From positions 1-17,110 of the forward strand of contig JAEZQX010000293.1 of assembly GCA_023441105.1 (NCBI GenBank): a stretch of 17,110 nucleotides of DNA, in the 5' to 3' direction. A program made the position numbers and the translations under genes. This DNA is from Pseudomonadota bacterium. GTDB lineage: Bacteria > Pseudomonadota > Gammaproteobacteria > Burkholderiales > Burkholderiaceae. The notes under the pieces were generated by a model, which made no database searches, was not told the origin of the DNA, and was given only the letters and a program-made list of their open reading frames with translations. Positions 8,173-16,545 of the stretch are shown here, in pieces. The stretch's first letter is position 1. The number at the start of each line of letters is the position of its first letter.

Positions 8173-9172
8173 GGCTGCGCCTCGTCTCGCCGCCGCGGCC
8201 ATAGATGCGATCAAGGATGGTGGCGACGTCGCCGGCTTCCTCGATGGACGGATCGAAGGCGGGATCGGACGCCAGCCGGCGCGCCCAACCCACGGCTGTC
8301 CGGCCGCTCCAGTCGTCGGGCGGCGCCACCAGGCCGGTGCTGCGAGTGCCATCCAAGCGCTCGGCGACGAAATCGTAGAAGGAGCCGTCGAGATTGCGAA
8401 ACCGCGCCGCCCCAGCCGTGCCGTAGAAGGTTGCCTCGATGACGGCATCGCAGCCGGCAGGCAGGTTCCAGGAGCAGGCGATGCTCACCACCTTGCCGTC
8501 GCCGACATCCAGCTGCGCCACCGCGTGATCCTCGATGACTTGCGGATCCGCGGGCAGCAGCCGGCCACGCGCGAACAGCCGGCTGCTGACGTCGGTGACG
8601 GCGCGGGTCGCGAACATCCATAGCGCCAGGTCGACCAGGTGGATGCCCAAGTCCATGACGCAACCGCCACCGGATAGCGCCGGCTGGTGAAACCACGGCT
8701 TGTCCGGGCCATAGGCGTTGTGGAACACCAGGTCGGCGGCATAGACATCGCCGAGGTCGCCACCGCGCACCAGCTGGTGCACGGCCGCCATGGCCCGGGT
8801 GTCGCGATAGCTGAAGTCGACGCCCAGCAGGCGGTCCGATCGACGCGCCGCCTCGATCACCTCGCGGGTTTCGCTTCCGGTGCGCCCCAGTGGCTTCTGG
8901 CAGAACACCGCGACCCCGCAGCCCAGCGCCGCCCGCGCCTGTTCGGCATGCAAGGCGCTGGGCGTGGCGATCACGATGCCGTCCAGGTCGAGGCCCAGCA
9001 GTTCGTCCAGATCGTGGACGATGGCTGCCTGCGGCGCGATCGCGCGCGCCGCCGTCCAGGCGTCCGGCTCGCTGTCGGCGATCGCGGCCACCGTGGCGGT
9101 GCCGTCGGCGACGATCGCCTGCAGCCGGCTGCGACCGATCCAGCCCAGCCCCAGGAATCCAAGCCGCGTCAT
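8162..9172 (-). CDS. Gfo/Idh/MocA family NAD(P)-dependent oxidoreductase
   Basis: Predicted 336-residue cytosolic sugar or cyclitol dehydrogenase. The N-terminal Rossmann fold has GLGWIG at residues 8-13. The conserved EKP motif appears as QKP (92-94), with Lys93 retained but Glu replaced by Gln. The C-terminal domain contains GGGCVMDLGIHLVDL (168-182) with the catalytic-type Asp174 and His178. Length matches the family. The start at 9172 overlaps the dehydrogenase stop as ATGA, and the C-terminus overlaps the GT4 start. In nucleotide-sugar pathways such enzymes oxidise a ring hydroxyl or reduce a keto sugar; next to another dehydrogenase and two epimerases, a role in making an unusual sugar is likely. 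An inositol-type substrate is an alternative. Substrate cannot be assigned. Confidence 0.87.
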   Translation of the reverse strand: MTRLGFLGLGWIGRSRLQAIVADGTATVAAIADSEPDAWTAARAIAPQAAIVHDLDELLGLDLDGIVIATPSALHAEQARAALGCGVAVFCQKPLGRTGSETREVIEAARRSDRLLGVDFSYRDTRAMAAVHQLVRGGDLGDVYAADLVFHNAYGPDKPWFHQPALSGGGCVMDLGIHLVDLALWMFATRAVTDVSSRLFARGRLLPADPQVIEDHAVAQLDVGDGKVVSIACSWNLPAGCDAVIEATFYGTAGAARFRNLDGSFYDFVAERLDGTRSTGLVAPPDDWSGRTAVGWARRLASDPAFDPSIEEAGDVATILDRIYGRGGETRRSHDG

Positions 9173-10164
9173 TGGCCGAAGCCGGTCGTGACCAGCGCCT
9201 TCATGAAGCCGTCGGGCCGGGACTGCATCAGGTCCATCGCCCGCCCGAGCTCCGGCAGGTCGAGCCGATGGGTGAAGAGCGGCGTCGGATCGAGCATGCC
9301 GGCGGTCATCAGCTCCACCGCCCGGCGCATCCCGTCGATGTAGCGGGCCGGGTCGCGCTCATGCGCGTTCACCACGTCGATGCCGCGCCAGTTCCAGAGC
9401 TGCAGGTTCACCTGGCGCGGCCCATCCTGGTGAAAGCCGGCGATCACCAGTCGCCCACGCTCGCCGGTCAGCTCGCCGGCGAGATCCAGCGGCCACTGTG
9501 CCCCGACCGCCTCGATGACGCGCTCGCACCAGCGCCCCGCCGTCAGCTCGCGCACTGCCTCGAGGACGCGCCAGTGGTCGTCCATCGCAATCGTGTGCGC
9601 CGCGCCGAAGCGGCGCGCCACATCGAGGGCGAATTCGCGCCGCGTGATCGCGATCACCGTCGCTCCCGCCTGGCTGGCAAGCCGCACCAGCAGCGCGCCG
9701 AGGAAGCCGATGCCGACGATGGCCACCGTGTGCCCGTTCTCGATGCCGCTGCGCCGGAAGATGTTGACGGCGCAGGCAAGCGCCTCCCCGGGCACCGGCA
9801 CGCCATCGAGCGCTGGTGGCAGGACGACCAGCTGGTCGGCCTTGGCGACGTCATACTCGGCGTGCGCCCGGTAGCTCAGGGCGGCAACCCGGTCGCCAAC
9901 CGCGACGTCGGTGACACCGGCGCCGACCGCCGCCACGCGACCCCAGCCTTCATGACCCGGAGCGCCCGGGGGCTGGGGATAGTCGAACCATGACTTGCCC
10001 GCCCAGACCGGGGCGCTGGAGCCGCATACGCCGCACCCTTCCAGTCGCAGCAGGACCTCGCCGGGACCCGCGGTCGGCCGGTCCGTGGTGGCCAGTACGG
10101 CCTCTCCAGGGCCGCGCACGACCGCCGCCTTCATCCGGCCGGCGGATGCCACGGATGCTCCCAT
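9169..10164 (-). CDS. Zinc-type medium-chain dehydrogenase/reductase
   Basis: Predicted alcohol/polyol dehydrogenase of the MDR superfamily, about 331 residues from ATG 10164. This start has GAGG eight bases upstream and lies 10 bases past the preceding stop; a TTG at 10182 and an ATG at 10134 are alternatives, the last giving the typical MKAAVVRGPGE N-terminus. Catalytic-zinc residues are visible as GCGVCGSS (Cys47) and GHEGWGRV (His71, Glu72), and the nucleotide-binding VGIGFLG is at 150-156. The four-cysteine structural-zinc loop normally found around residues 90-115 is absent, which occurs in a subset of the family. Stop overlaps the start of the Gfo/Idh/MocA gene. The two dehydrogenases together suggest an oxidation and a reduction step on the same sugar, but this is inference. 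Confidence 0.85.
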   Translation of the reverse strand: MGASVASAGRMKAAVVRGPGEAVLATTDRPTAGPGEVLLRLEGCGVCGSSAPVWAGKSWFDYPQPPGAPGHEGWGRVAAVGAGVTDVAVGDRVAALSYRAHAEYDVAKADQLVVLPPALDGVPVPGEALACAVNIFRRSGIENGHTVAIVGIGFLGALLVRLASQAGATVIAITRREFALDVARRFGAAHTIAMDDHWRVLEAVRELTAGRWCERVIEAVGAQWPLDLAGELTGERGRLVIAGFHQDGPRQVNLQLWNWRGIDVVNAHERDPARYIDGMRRAVELMTAGMLDPTPLFTHRLDLPELGRAMDLMQSRPDGFMKALVTTGFGQ

Positions 10165-10174
10165 GGTCGGTGCC

Positions 10175-11328
<1,154 letters not shown>

Positions 11329-11332
<4 letters not shown>

Positions 11333-12447
11333 ACCGTCAACCCCCTTGACGACAGTTCCGCACTGGCCTGCGTGACGCGATCGCTGGCCTGCTGGCTACC
11401 GAGCCATTGCGCGAGCTCCGCCAACCCGGCCTCCAGCGTCACCTGCGGCTGATAGCCGAGCTCGCGCCGGATCCGGGTGAGGTCGGCAAAGCAATGCCGG
11501 ATGTCGCCGACCCGGTACTTGCCGCTGATCTCCGGCTGCAGGTGCTCCTTGCCGAGCGTGCGCGCCATTCGCGCCGCGATCTCCCGCACGCTGAGCGCTT
11601 CGCCGCTGCCGACGTTGAACACCCGGCCATCGACATCCGGCGCCTGCAGCGCCAGAACGCACGCCTGCGCGATGTCGCGCGCACTGACGAAGTCGCGCAT
11701 CTGGTTGCCATCCTCGAAGATGAGAGGCCGGTTGTCGTTGAGCAGGCGCGACGCGAAGATGGCCAGCACCCCGGTGTACGGGTTGGAAAGCGCCTGGCGG
11801 GGCCCGTAGGCGTTGAAGAAGCGCAGCGCCACTGTCGGGATGCGATAGGCGCGGCCGATCATCAGGCACAGCTTTTCCTGGTCGAACTTCGACAGCGCAT
11901 ACACCGACGCGAGCGCCGGCGGCTTGTCTTCCGGCGTGGGAATGGGGGTAAGCGGCCTGCCGTCTTCCTCCATCCAGTCCCACTGCGCCCGCCGCAACTG
12001 CTCGGGCGTTCTCTCGCCGACGATGCGCGTGCTGCCGTCGCCCGCCCGATAGAGCCCCTCCCCGTAGAGGCTCATGCTCGAAGCCACGACCAGCCGCGCG
12101 ACCGGACTCTCCGCCAGCGCCTCTGCCAGCACCGCGGTCCCGAGGTTGTTGACGCTGGTGTACTCCGCGATGCGGTACATGCTCTGCCCGACACCGACGG
12201 CCGCAGCGAAGTGGACGACCGCATCGACGCCACGCAGCGCCTGCTTCACCTTCTCCGGATCCCGGACGTCACCGACCAGCAGCTCGACTTCCGGATCCAG
12301 GTAGGGAGGCGCCTGCGCGCCTTCCCCGTGCACCTGCGGCGACAGGTTGTCCAGCGCCCGCACCTCGTGCCCGCTTGCGAGCAGGACATCCGCGACGTAC
12401 GACCCGAGAAAGCCGGCGCCGCCGGTGATGAGATAACGAGACGGCAT
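11329..12447 (-). CDS. NAD-dependent epimerase, dTDP-L-rhamnose 4-epimerase-like; first gene of the operon
   Basis: Predicted 372-residue extended SDR. ATG at 12447 is chosen because AGAGGAG lies about eight bases upstream and the product begins [15 protein letters not shown], with the dinucleotide motif at 9-15. Active-site features are VASSMSLYGEG (121-131) and Tyr183-x3-Lys187 in SVYALSKFDQEK. Between them is a long insert (about 131-180, with WDWMEEDGRPLTPIPTPEDKP) that I associate with the dTDP-L-rhamnose 4-epimerase group (WbiB-like). RFFNAYGPRQALSNPYTGV and EDGNQMRDFVSARD complete the family pattern. It overlaps the next gene by four bases. The 200-base gap upstream holds a candidate sigma-54 promoter and leader hairpins, so this is probably the first gene transcribed. 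The substrate, a dTDP- or UDP-sugar, is inferred from family. Confidence 0.86.
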
Positions 12448-12495
12448 CAGCACAACTCCTCTTGTTCTTCGTGTGCGAATCGAGCGCAACTGGGA

Positions 12496-12532
12496 GGCGC
12501 CGGCAGGCGCCACCGGGGCGCGGCAGCCTGCC
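12496..12532 (-). promoter_or_regulatory. Structured leader with two competing hairpins
   Basis: In the gap before the ten-gene operon two inverted repeats overlap. GGCGCC at 12496-12501 pairs with GGCGCC at 12506-12511 across a four-base loop. GGCAGGC at 12502-12508 pairs with GCCTGCC at 12526-12532. They share 12506-12508, so only one can form at a time. The longer one would begin right at the transcription start predicted from the sigma-54 site. There is no U-run, so it is not a standard terminator; it could stabilise the mRNA or tune read-through. GC-rich chance folding is a real alternative. Confidence 0.3.
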
Positions 12533-12542
12533 CTCGACGTGG

Positions 12543-12559
12543 GGCAAATCACGAGCCTG
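12543..12559 (-). promoter_or_regulatory. Candidate sigma-54 (-24/-12) promoter for the ten-gene operon
   Basis: Read on the minus strand the site is CAGGCTCGTGATTTGCC. GG is at 12557-12556 and GC at 12545-12544, 12 bases apart, and TTGC is intact. It deviates from TGGCACG-N4-TTGC at the base before GG and at one position in CACG. Transcription would begin near 12533, giving a leader of about 85 bases to the ATG at 12447. It shares 12 of 17 positions with the site before UXS. Confidence 0.4.
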
Positions 12560-12647
12560 CCAGCGTGGCACGGCAGCGGAGACGCCGGCGGGCAGCCCAT
12601 GCCCGCGTCCCGCCCGTGCGCGACGTCCAGGCGCGACCGGCAGGCGG

Positions 12648-13157
12648 TCAATGCTTGGCGGTTGCCCCAGGCGTTTCGGTGAGCTGCAGGAACTGGCGCG
12701 TGACCTGCGGCAGCTGTTCGGCCAGGAATGCCGCCATCGCCTCTTCCTGCGGCAGGATCTGGCGGCACACGCGCGCGGTCTCGCTGTCCCCCACCGCTTC
12801 GGCGGCAGCGATCAGCGACCTGTACGAAGCGATTTCCATGTGCTCGAAGGTGTAGCTCGCCAGCGTCGCCTTGACCACCTCGTCCGACACGAACAGACCG
12901 CTCAGGCCTTGCGCGGTGGCGGTGACCTTCGCGGCGACGTCCTTCATCGCCGACGTGCCACCCCCGCAGCGGTCGATGCAGCTCTTGACCAGCCGCGCCT
13001 GCTCGCGCGTCTCATCGATATGCGCCTCGATTCGCGCCTTCAGCGTTGGATAGTTCTCGAGCCTCGACGCAGTCGTCTTCAGCATCGTCTCGGCCTGCTG
13101 TTCCATCGCATGCGCGTCGCGCAGCCAGTCGAGCAGGTTGTCCTTTGCACTTGCCAT
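12648..13157 (-). CDS. DUF892 (YciE/YciF-type) ferritin-like protein
   Basis: Predicted 169-residue, all-helical cytosolic protein of the DUF892 ferritin-like family. Family members are induced by stress in several bacteria; their chemistry is not settled. The ATG at 13157 follows a strong GGAGGT at six bases, and the product starts MASAKDNLLDWLRDAHAMEQQAETMLK. Carboxylate and His residues expected for a di-metal four-helix bundle are present: the Asp/His/Glu cluster of DAHAMEQQ, IEAHIDETREQA, the TFEHMEIASYRSL helix, and ILPQEEAM. Length is normal. Its stop lies 200 bases before the first gene of the glycan operon on the same strand, so weak co-transcription is possible. A candidate sigma-54 site upstream (13276-13292) links its regulation to that operon. 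Confidence 0.87.
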   Translation of the reverse strand: MASAKDNLLDWLRDAHAMEQQAETMLKTTASRLENYPTLKARIEAHIDETREQARLVKSCIDRCGGGTSAMKDVAAKVTATAQGLSGLFVSDEVVKATLASYTFEHMEIASYRSLIAAAEAVGDSETARVCRQILPQEEAMAAFLAEQLPQVTRQFLQLTETPGATAKH

Positions 13158-13275
13158 CTGATACCTCCGGGAGTTGGATGTCGGATTGCCTCGACGCACG
13201 CCATGCGATGCGCGCCGGGATCCGGAAGGGGGTGTCGCTGTCGCTCGTTGCGAGCCTCAGCACCTGTGCCGGGTC

Positions 13276-13292
13276 GGCAACTGACGTGCCTA
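13276..13292 (-). promoter_or_regulatory. Candidate sigma-54 (-24/-12) promoter for the DUF892 gene
   Basis: On the minus strand the site reads TAGGCACGTCAGTTGCC. GGCACG and TTGC are both intact, with GG at 13290-13289 and GC at 13278-13277, the correct 12-base offset. Only the T before GG and the base after TTGC differ from consensus, so it is the best of the three matches in this window. Transcription would begin near 13266, about 108 bases before the ATG. It lies next to the divergent promoter at 13298-13327. Confidence 0.45.
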
Positions 13293-13297
13293 ACCGC

Positions 13298-13327
13298 TTG
13301 TCAGCCGTCGCTGCGGCAACCTACACT
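13298..13327 (+). promoter_or_regulatory. Candidate sigma-70 promoter for the secreted-protein gene
   Basis: TTGTCA at 13298-13303 and TACACT at 13322-13327 are separated by 18 bases and match the -35 and -10 consensus at five and four of six positions. Transcription would begin near 13334, about 20 bases before the ATG at 13355, leaving room for the AGGA at 13344-13347. Confidence 0.4.
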
Positions 13328-13354
13328 GCACCCAGCTCGGCACAGGACGCAGCC

Positions 13355-14641
13355 ATGGTTTCCCTTGCAGCACGCCCGCGCCGGATGCCGGTCGCCCCAC
13401 CCGTCGCCCTCCTCCTCACCCTCGTCTTCCTGCTGGCGCCCGGCGGCGACTCGCAGGCGCAGATCCAATCGCCGCCGACGCAAGAGGCGGCCGGAACCGG
13501 CGCCGCGCCGGCGGCGAATCCGTCGGCAGGCGAGCCGGCAACACCACGATCCAACCAGCCGGCCGAGCGCAGCGCGCTGGAGACGGTGCTCGAATCGCGT
13601 AATCGCGTCGCCCTCGAGCTGGGCGGCAAACCGGTCTCGCTCGTCATGACCGTGCGCTCCTTCGAAACCGGCCGGCGACTGCGGGGCGAGATCTCTTTCG
13701 TCCTGCGCAGCGACGAGCCGCCGGCGGCAACCGACGACCTCACCTGTGCGGCCGCGCTCACCTCCGGCTGCGGCGTGGTGGCGCGCTTTTCCGGGCCGCG
13801 CAGGAAGCCCGACACGCCCGCGGTCTTCGAATCCGACGTGTCGGACGGGGTGGTCTGGATCAGGAGCGATCGCAACCGGCGCGGCAGCGATGTCCCGAGC
13901 GATGACTTCGGCGATTTCGTGGCGGGCATCATCGAGAATCCGCGCGTCGCCATCAGGGTGCGCGTCGACCAGCGGCAGGACTTCAACTTCGAGCTGCGCA
14001 ACCTGCCATGGCCGCTGGCCGACTTTCCGGACGATCATCCGTTCATGAAGCGCTTCAAGGACGACCCGGTGCTGGCCGCACTGCGCAAGCGCTATCCGGC
14101 GCGCTACCTCAAGGTCTTCGACGTGGCTCGGCAGGTGGCGCCGGAATCCGGCAACCTGTCGGCCGAAGCGGAGACCCGCATCCTCGATGCTCTGCATGCC
14201 GCGGTCGGCGCGCTGCGGCCGATGGTTCCCGACGAGTTGCTGGAGAAGATCGTGATGAACGCGGTTGCCGCGTCGCGCGAGGTCGGCGCCCGCGATGCCG
14301 CGCTGTGCAATGCGCTGGCGGTGGCGGCGCGCAGCGCGGTCACGACACCGCAGCTGAAGGACACGGCGATCGCCCGCGAGGAGTACGAGCTCTGGCGGCA
14401 GGTGGTGGAACAGTCCAATCCACGCTTCATCCGCAAGGTACCGAACGAGGCGCTGCAGGCGTCGAGCGATCGCTTCGAGGACAACGTGCGCCGCGCCAAC
14501 GAGAGCGGCTGCGGCATGTTCGCTGCCGTCACCGAAGCCATGCTCGAGTTGCCGCCTGCCGAGCGCAGGCTTTGGCTGCGCGCTACCGTCGGCACCGTCG
14601 AGGATCTGCGCGGCGAGCAGCCGCGGCCGGCGCCGCGCTGA
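13355..14641 (+). CDS. Secreted protein of unknown function
   Basis: I do not recognise this family. The 428-residue product starts at ATG 13355, with AGGA about eight bases upstream. It has a classic signal peptide: Arg-rich start, hydrophobic PPVALLLTLVFLLAP (about 15-29), and cleavage predicted after SQA at residue 35. A Pro/Ala-rich linker (about 36-70) leads to a probable beta-rich domain (about 75-215, with LESRNRVALELGGKPVSLVMTVRSFETGRR and Cys residues in CAAALTSGCG). A mainly helical region follows (about 235-420). The mature protein is probably periplasmic. An in-frame ATG at 13385 would still keep the signal peptide. A candidate promoter is close upstream and the histidine kinase gene converges from the other side, so it appears to be a single-gene unit. 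No catalytic motif is evident. Confidence 0.75.
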   Translation: MVSLAARPRRMPVAPPVALLLTLVFLLAPGGDSQAQIQSPPTQEAAGTGAAPAANPSAGEPATPRSNQPAERSALETVLESRNRVALELGGKPVSLVMTVRSFETGRRLRGEISFVLRSDEPPAATDDLTCAAALTSGCGVVARFSGPRRKPDTPAVFESDVSDGVVWIRSDRNRRGSDVPSDDFGDFVAGIIENPRVAIRVRVDQRQDFNFELRNLPWPLADFPDDHPFMKRFKDDPVLAALRKRYPARYLKVFDVARQVAPESGNLSAEAETRILDALHAAVGALRPMVPDELLEKIVMNAVAASREVGARDAALCNALAVAARSAVTTPQLKDTAIAREEYELWRQVVEQSNPRFIRKVPNEALQASSDRFEDNVRRANESGCGMFAAVTEAMLELPPAERRLWLRATVGTVEDLRGEQPRPAPR

Positions 14642-14655
14642 GGCAGCCGGCGGCG

Positions 14656-14669
14656 GCCGGATTGCCGGC
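14656..14669. terminator. Possible weak hairpin between convergent genes
   Basis: GCCGG (14656-14660) and CCGGC (14665-14669) form a five-base-pair stem with an ATTG loop in the 82-base gap between the secreted-protein gene and the kinase gene. There is no T-run on either strand, so intrinsic termination is doubtful. A direct repeat of GCCGGCGGC overlaps it. Confidence 0.2.
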
Positions 14670-14723
14670 GGCCGATCGAGGTGACTCCCCCCTTGGGCGC
14701 GGCGGACGTGGAGCGGCAGTGAC

Positions 14724-16409
14724 TCAGCCCGGACCGGGGGCGGCAGCCGCTGGTCCGGTGATGGCGGGGAAGGAAAGATGCACCGCCGTGCCCTTGCCGG
14801 GCGCGCTGTCGATGCGGATGTCGCCCTCGGTCTGGCGCACGAAGCCGTAGATCTGCGACAGGCCGAAGCCGTGACCCGCCTCGCCCTTGGTGGTAAAGAA
14901 CGGCTCGAACACCCGCTCGCGCGCTTCCTCCGTCATCCCCGGTCCGTTGTCCTCGACGCTGACGCACACCATCGGATGGCCGACGACACCGCCGGATTCA
15001 CTCCTCTGTTGATTGCCGGTGCGGATCACGACCGCGCCCTGCGATCGCATCGCGTCGCGCGAGTTGGCGATCAGGTTGACCAGCGCCACTTCGAGTTGCG
15101 TCTCGTCGGTGCGGCACGACCAGAGGTTGGCGGCGAGATCGAAGGAGACTGTCACGCCGGACCCCGCCGCATGTCGCAGCAATCCCGCGCGGCTGGCGAT
15201 CATGGCGTTGACGTCGACGGCCTCCAGGCGCAGCGCCCGATCCTTCGCGAAGGCAAGCATCTGGTCGATGAGCTTGGCGCCGCTTGAGACGGCGCGCTTG
15301 CCGACGGCCACGGCCTCGAGCACCTTCCCGTCCGCCGCCGCCAGGCGCGCCACCAGGTCCAGACTGTTGCCGATCACGCCGAGCAGGTTGGCGAAGTCGT
15401 GGGCGGTGCCGCCGGTGAGCCTGCCAAGCGCCTCGAGCTTGTCGCGCTGGATCCGTCGCTGCCGCTGACGCGATGCCAGGGCCGAATGGCGCAGGTACAT
15501 CGCCGTCGACAGCAGGGCCAGCAGCAGCACGACAGTCAACGCCGCCGCCGTGATCCACAGCGACCGGCGCCAGCCGTACAACATCGAGTCCTCCTCCTGG
15601 TACAGCGACACCAGCAGCGGCAGGTCCTCCAGCTTGGCGAAGGTCACCAGCCGACGATCGGCCAGTGCGTCACGCGGCGCGATGTAGCTGCCGGCCGCCT
15701 GCTGCCCGGCTTTCGTGAACAGCCGGCCGCCGGCGAAACTCCTGCCGACGTCACCAGGCTTAGGCGGATAGCGCGCGATCATCTGGCCGCTCTCGTGGAA
15801 CAGCGCAATCACATGGCCGGGGCCGAGCGCCAGGCGCTGGTACAGCGCGGCGAAATAGTCGGGTTTGACCGCGGCGACCGCGATACCCTCGAACTTGCCG
15901 GCGCGGCCGATGCGACGGTTGACCGCCAGGAACCAGCCGAGCTCGGAGCGACTCTCCAGTGGCGCCGACACCGACCGGACCAGGCCGGGATCGTCGCGAT
16001 GCCAGCCGACGTACTCGCGATCGGCAAGCGACACGTCAGGCGTGAGCGGATAGTCGGTATCGTGGATGATGTAGCCGTCCGGCCCGATGACGAAGATGGC
16101 CCTGACGTGAGGCAGCTCCGACAGCCGGGCGCGGAGCGTGTCGCGAAAGCGCTGGTCGTGCTTGGGAATGGCATTGAGGTTCAGCGCATCGGCGACCCCG
16201 GCAAGCGACAGGTCCACCGTCTGGAAGGTGCGGGCGGTATGCGACTCCAGCACCTGCACCAGGGCGGCGTTGTTCAGCCGCGCACTCTCCAGCGCCTGTT
16301 CCCGGGCACGCCACAACAGGACGGCGGCGAGCGCCACCAGCGACAACCAGAACAGCATCGCCAGGATGACCGCAAGAATGGATGGTCGCCGCCGCAGGAT
16401 GCTTGCCAT
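14724..16409 (-). CDS. Two-TM sensor histidine kinase with Cache-like periplasmic domain
   Basis: Predicted 561-residue inner-membrane sensor kinase. Transmembrane helix 1 is at about 11-33, an extracytoplasmic sensor of about 250 residues follows (double-Cache type, with IFVIGPDGYIIHDTDYP at 105-121 and REYVGWHRDD), then transmembrane helix 2 (about 285-307). The cytoplasmic part has a HisKA H-box GRLTGGTAHDFANLL (329-343, His337), an N-box LVNLIANSRDAM (443-454), DNGPG (487-491), FEPFFTTK (501-508) and GHGFGLS (512-518). There is no receiver domain. ATG at 16409 is preferred: a candidate promoter lies between it and the upstream GTG at 16490, though no clear Shine-Dalgarno is present. The usual HDFNNLL reads HDFANLL here. 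No response-regulator gene is in the window, so its partner is elsewhere. Signal unknown. Confidence 0.9.
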   Translation of the reverse strand: MASILRRRPSILAVILAMLFWLSLVALAAVLLWRAREQALESARLNNAALVQVLESHTARTFQTVDLSLAGVADALNLNAIPKHDQRFRDTLRARLSELPHVRAIFVIGPDGYIIHDTDYPLTPDVSLADREYVGWHRDDPGLVRSVSAPLESRSELGWFLAVNRRIGRAGKFEGIAVAAVKPDYFAALYQRLALGPGHVIALFHESGQMIARYPPKPGDVGRSFAGGRLFTKAGQQAAGSYIAPRDALADRRLVTFAKLEDLPLLVSLYQEEDSMLYGWRRSLWITAAALTVVLLLALLSTAMYLRHSALASRQRQRRIQRDKLEALGRLTGGTAHDFANLLGVIGNSLDLVARLAAADGKVLEAVAVGKRAVSSGAKLIDQMLAFAKDRALRLEAVDVNAMIASRAGLLRHAAGSGVTVSFDLAANLWSCRTDETQLEVALVNLIANSRDAMRSQGAVVIRTGNQQRSESGGVVGHPMVCVSVEDNGPGMTEEARERVFEPFFTTKGEAGHGFGLSQIYGFVRQTEGDIRIDSAPGKGTAVHLSFPAITGPAAAAPGPG

Positions 16410-16444
16410 GCCATCAATGCTAGCGTAGCGGTCGCGCGCAGGGC

Positions 16445-16472
16445 ACTGTTGCCGGACTGCCAAGTTTGTCAA
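16445..16472 (-). promoter_or_regulatory. Candidate sigma-70 promoter for the histidine kinase gene
   Basis: On the minus strand a perfect -35 TTGACA (16472-16467) is followed after 16 bases by AACAGT (16450-16445), which matches TATAAT at only three positions. Transcription would begin near 16438, about 29 bases before the ATG at 16409. This supports that start over the in-frame GTG at 16490. Confidence 0.35.
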
Positions 16473-16473
16473 G

Positions 16474-16500
16474 TTGAACCCGATCGCCACGCGTTAAACT
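16474..16500 (+). promoter_or_regulatory. Weak candidate promoter for the acidic secreted protein
   Basis: TTGAAC (16474-16479) and TAAACT (16495-16500) are 15 bases apart, somewhat short. Transcription would begin near 16507, some 40 bases before the ATG at 16546. It overlaps the divergent kinase promoter region, so the two genes may compete or share control. Confidence 0.25.
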
Positions 16501-16545
16501 CCCGCGCGCCCCACAACTCCGCCGTCGATCACGACAATCCACGAC

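Noticed and set aside
12448..12768. Upstream extension of the first epimerase to 12768
   Set aside because: It would run into the DUF892 gene and across the putative leader; a good ribosome-binding site precedes ATG 12447.
16441..16453. GGGCACTGTTGCC as a fourth sigma-54 site
   Set aside because: GG and GC are only 9 bases apart instead of 12, so it cannot serve as a -24/-12 element.
16410..16490. GTG start at 16490 for the histidine kinase
   Set aside because: It lies upstream of the TTGACA promoter candidate and adds residues unlike a kinase N-terminus; ATG 16409 leads straight into transmembrane helix 1.
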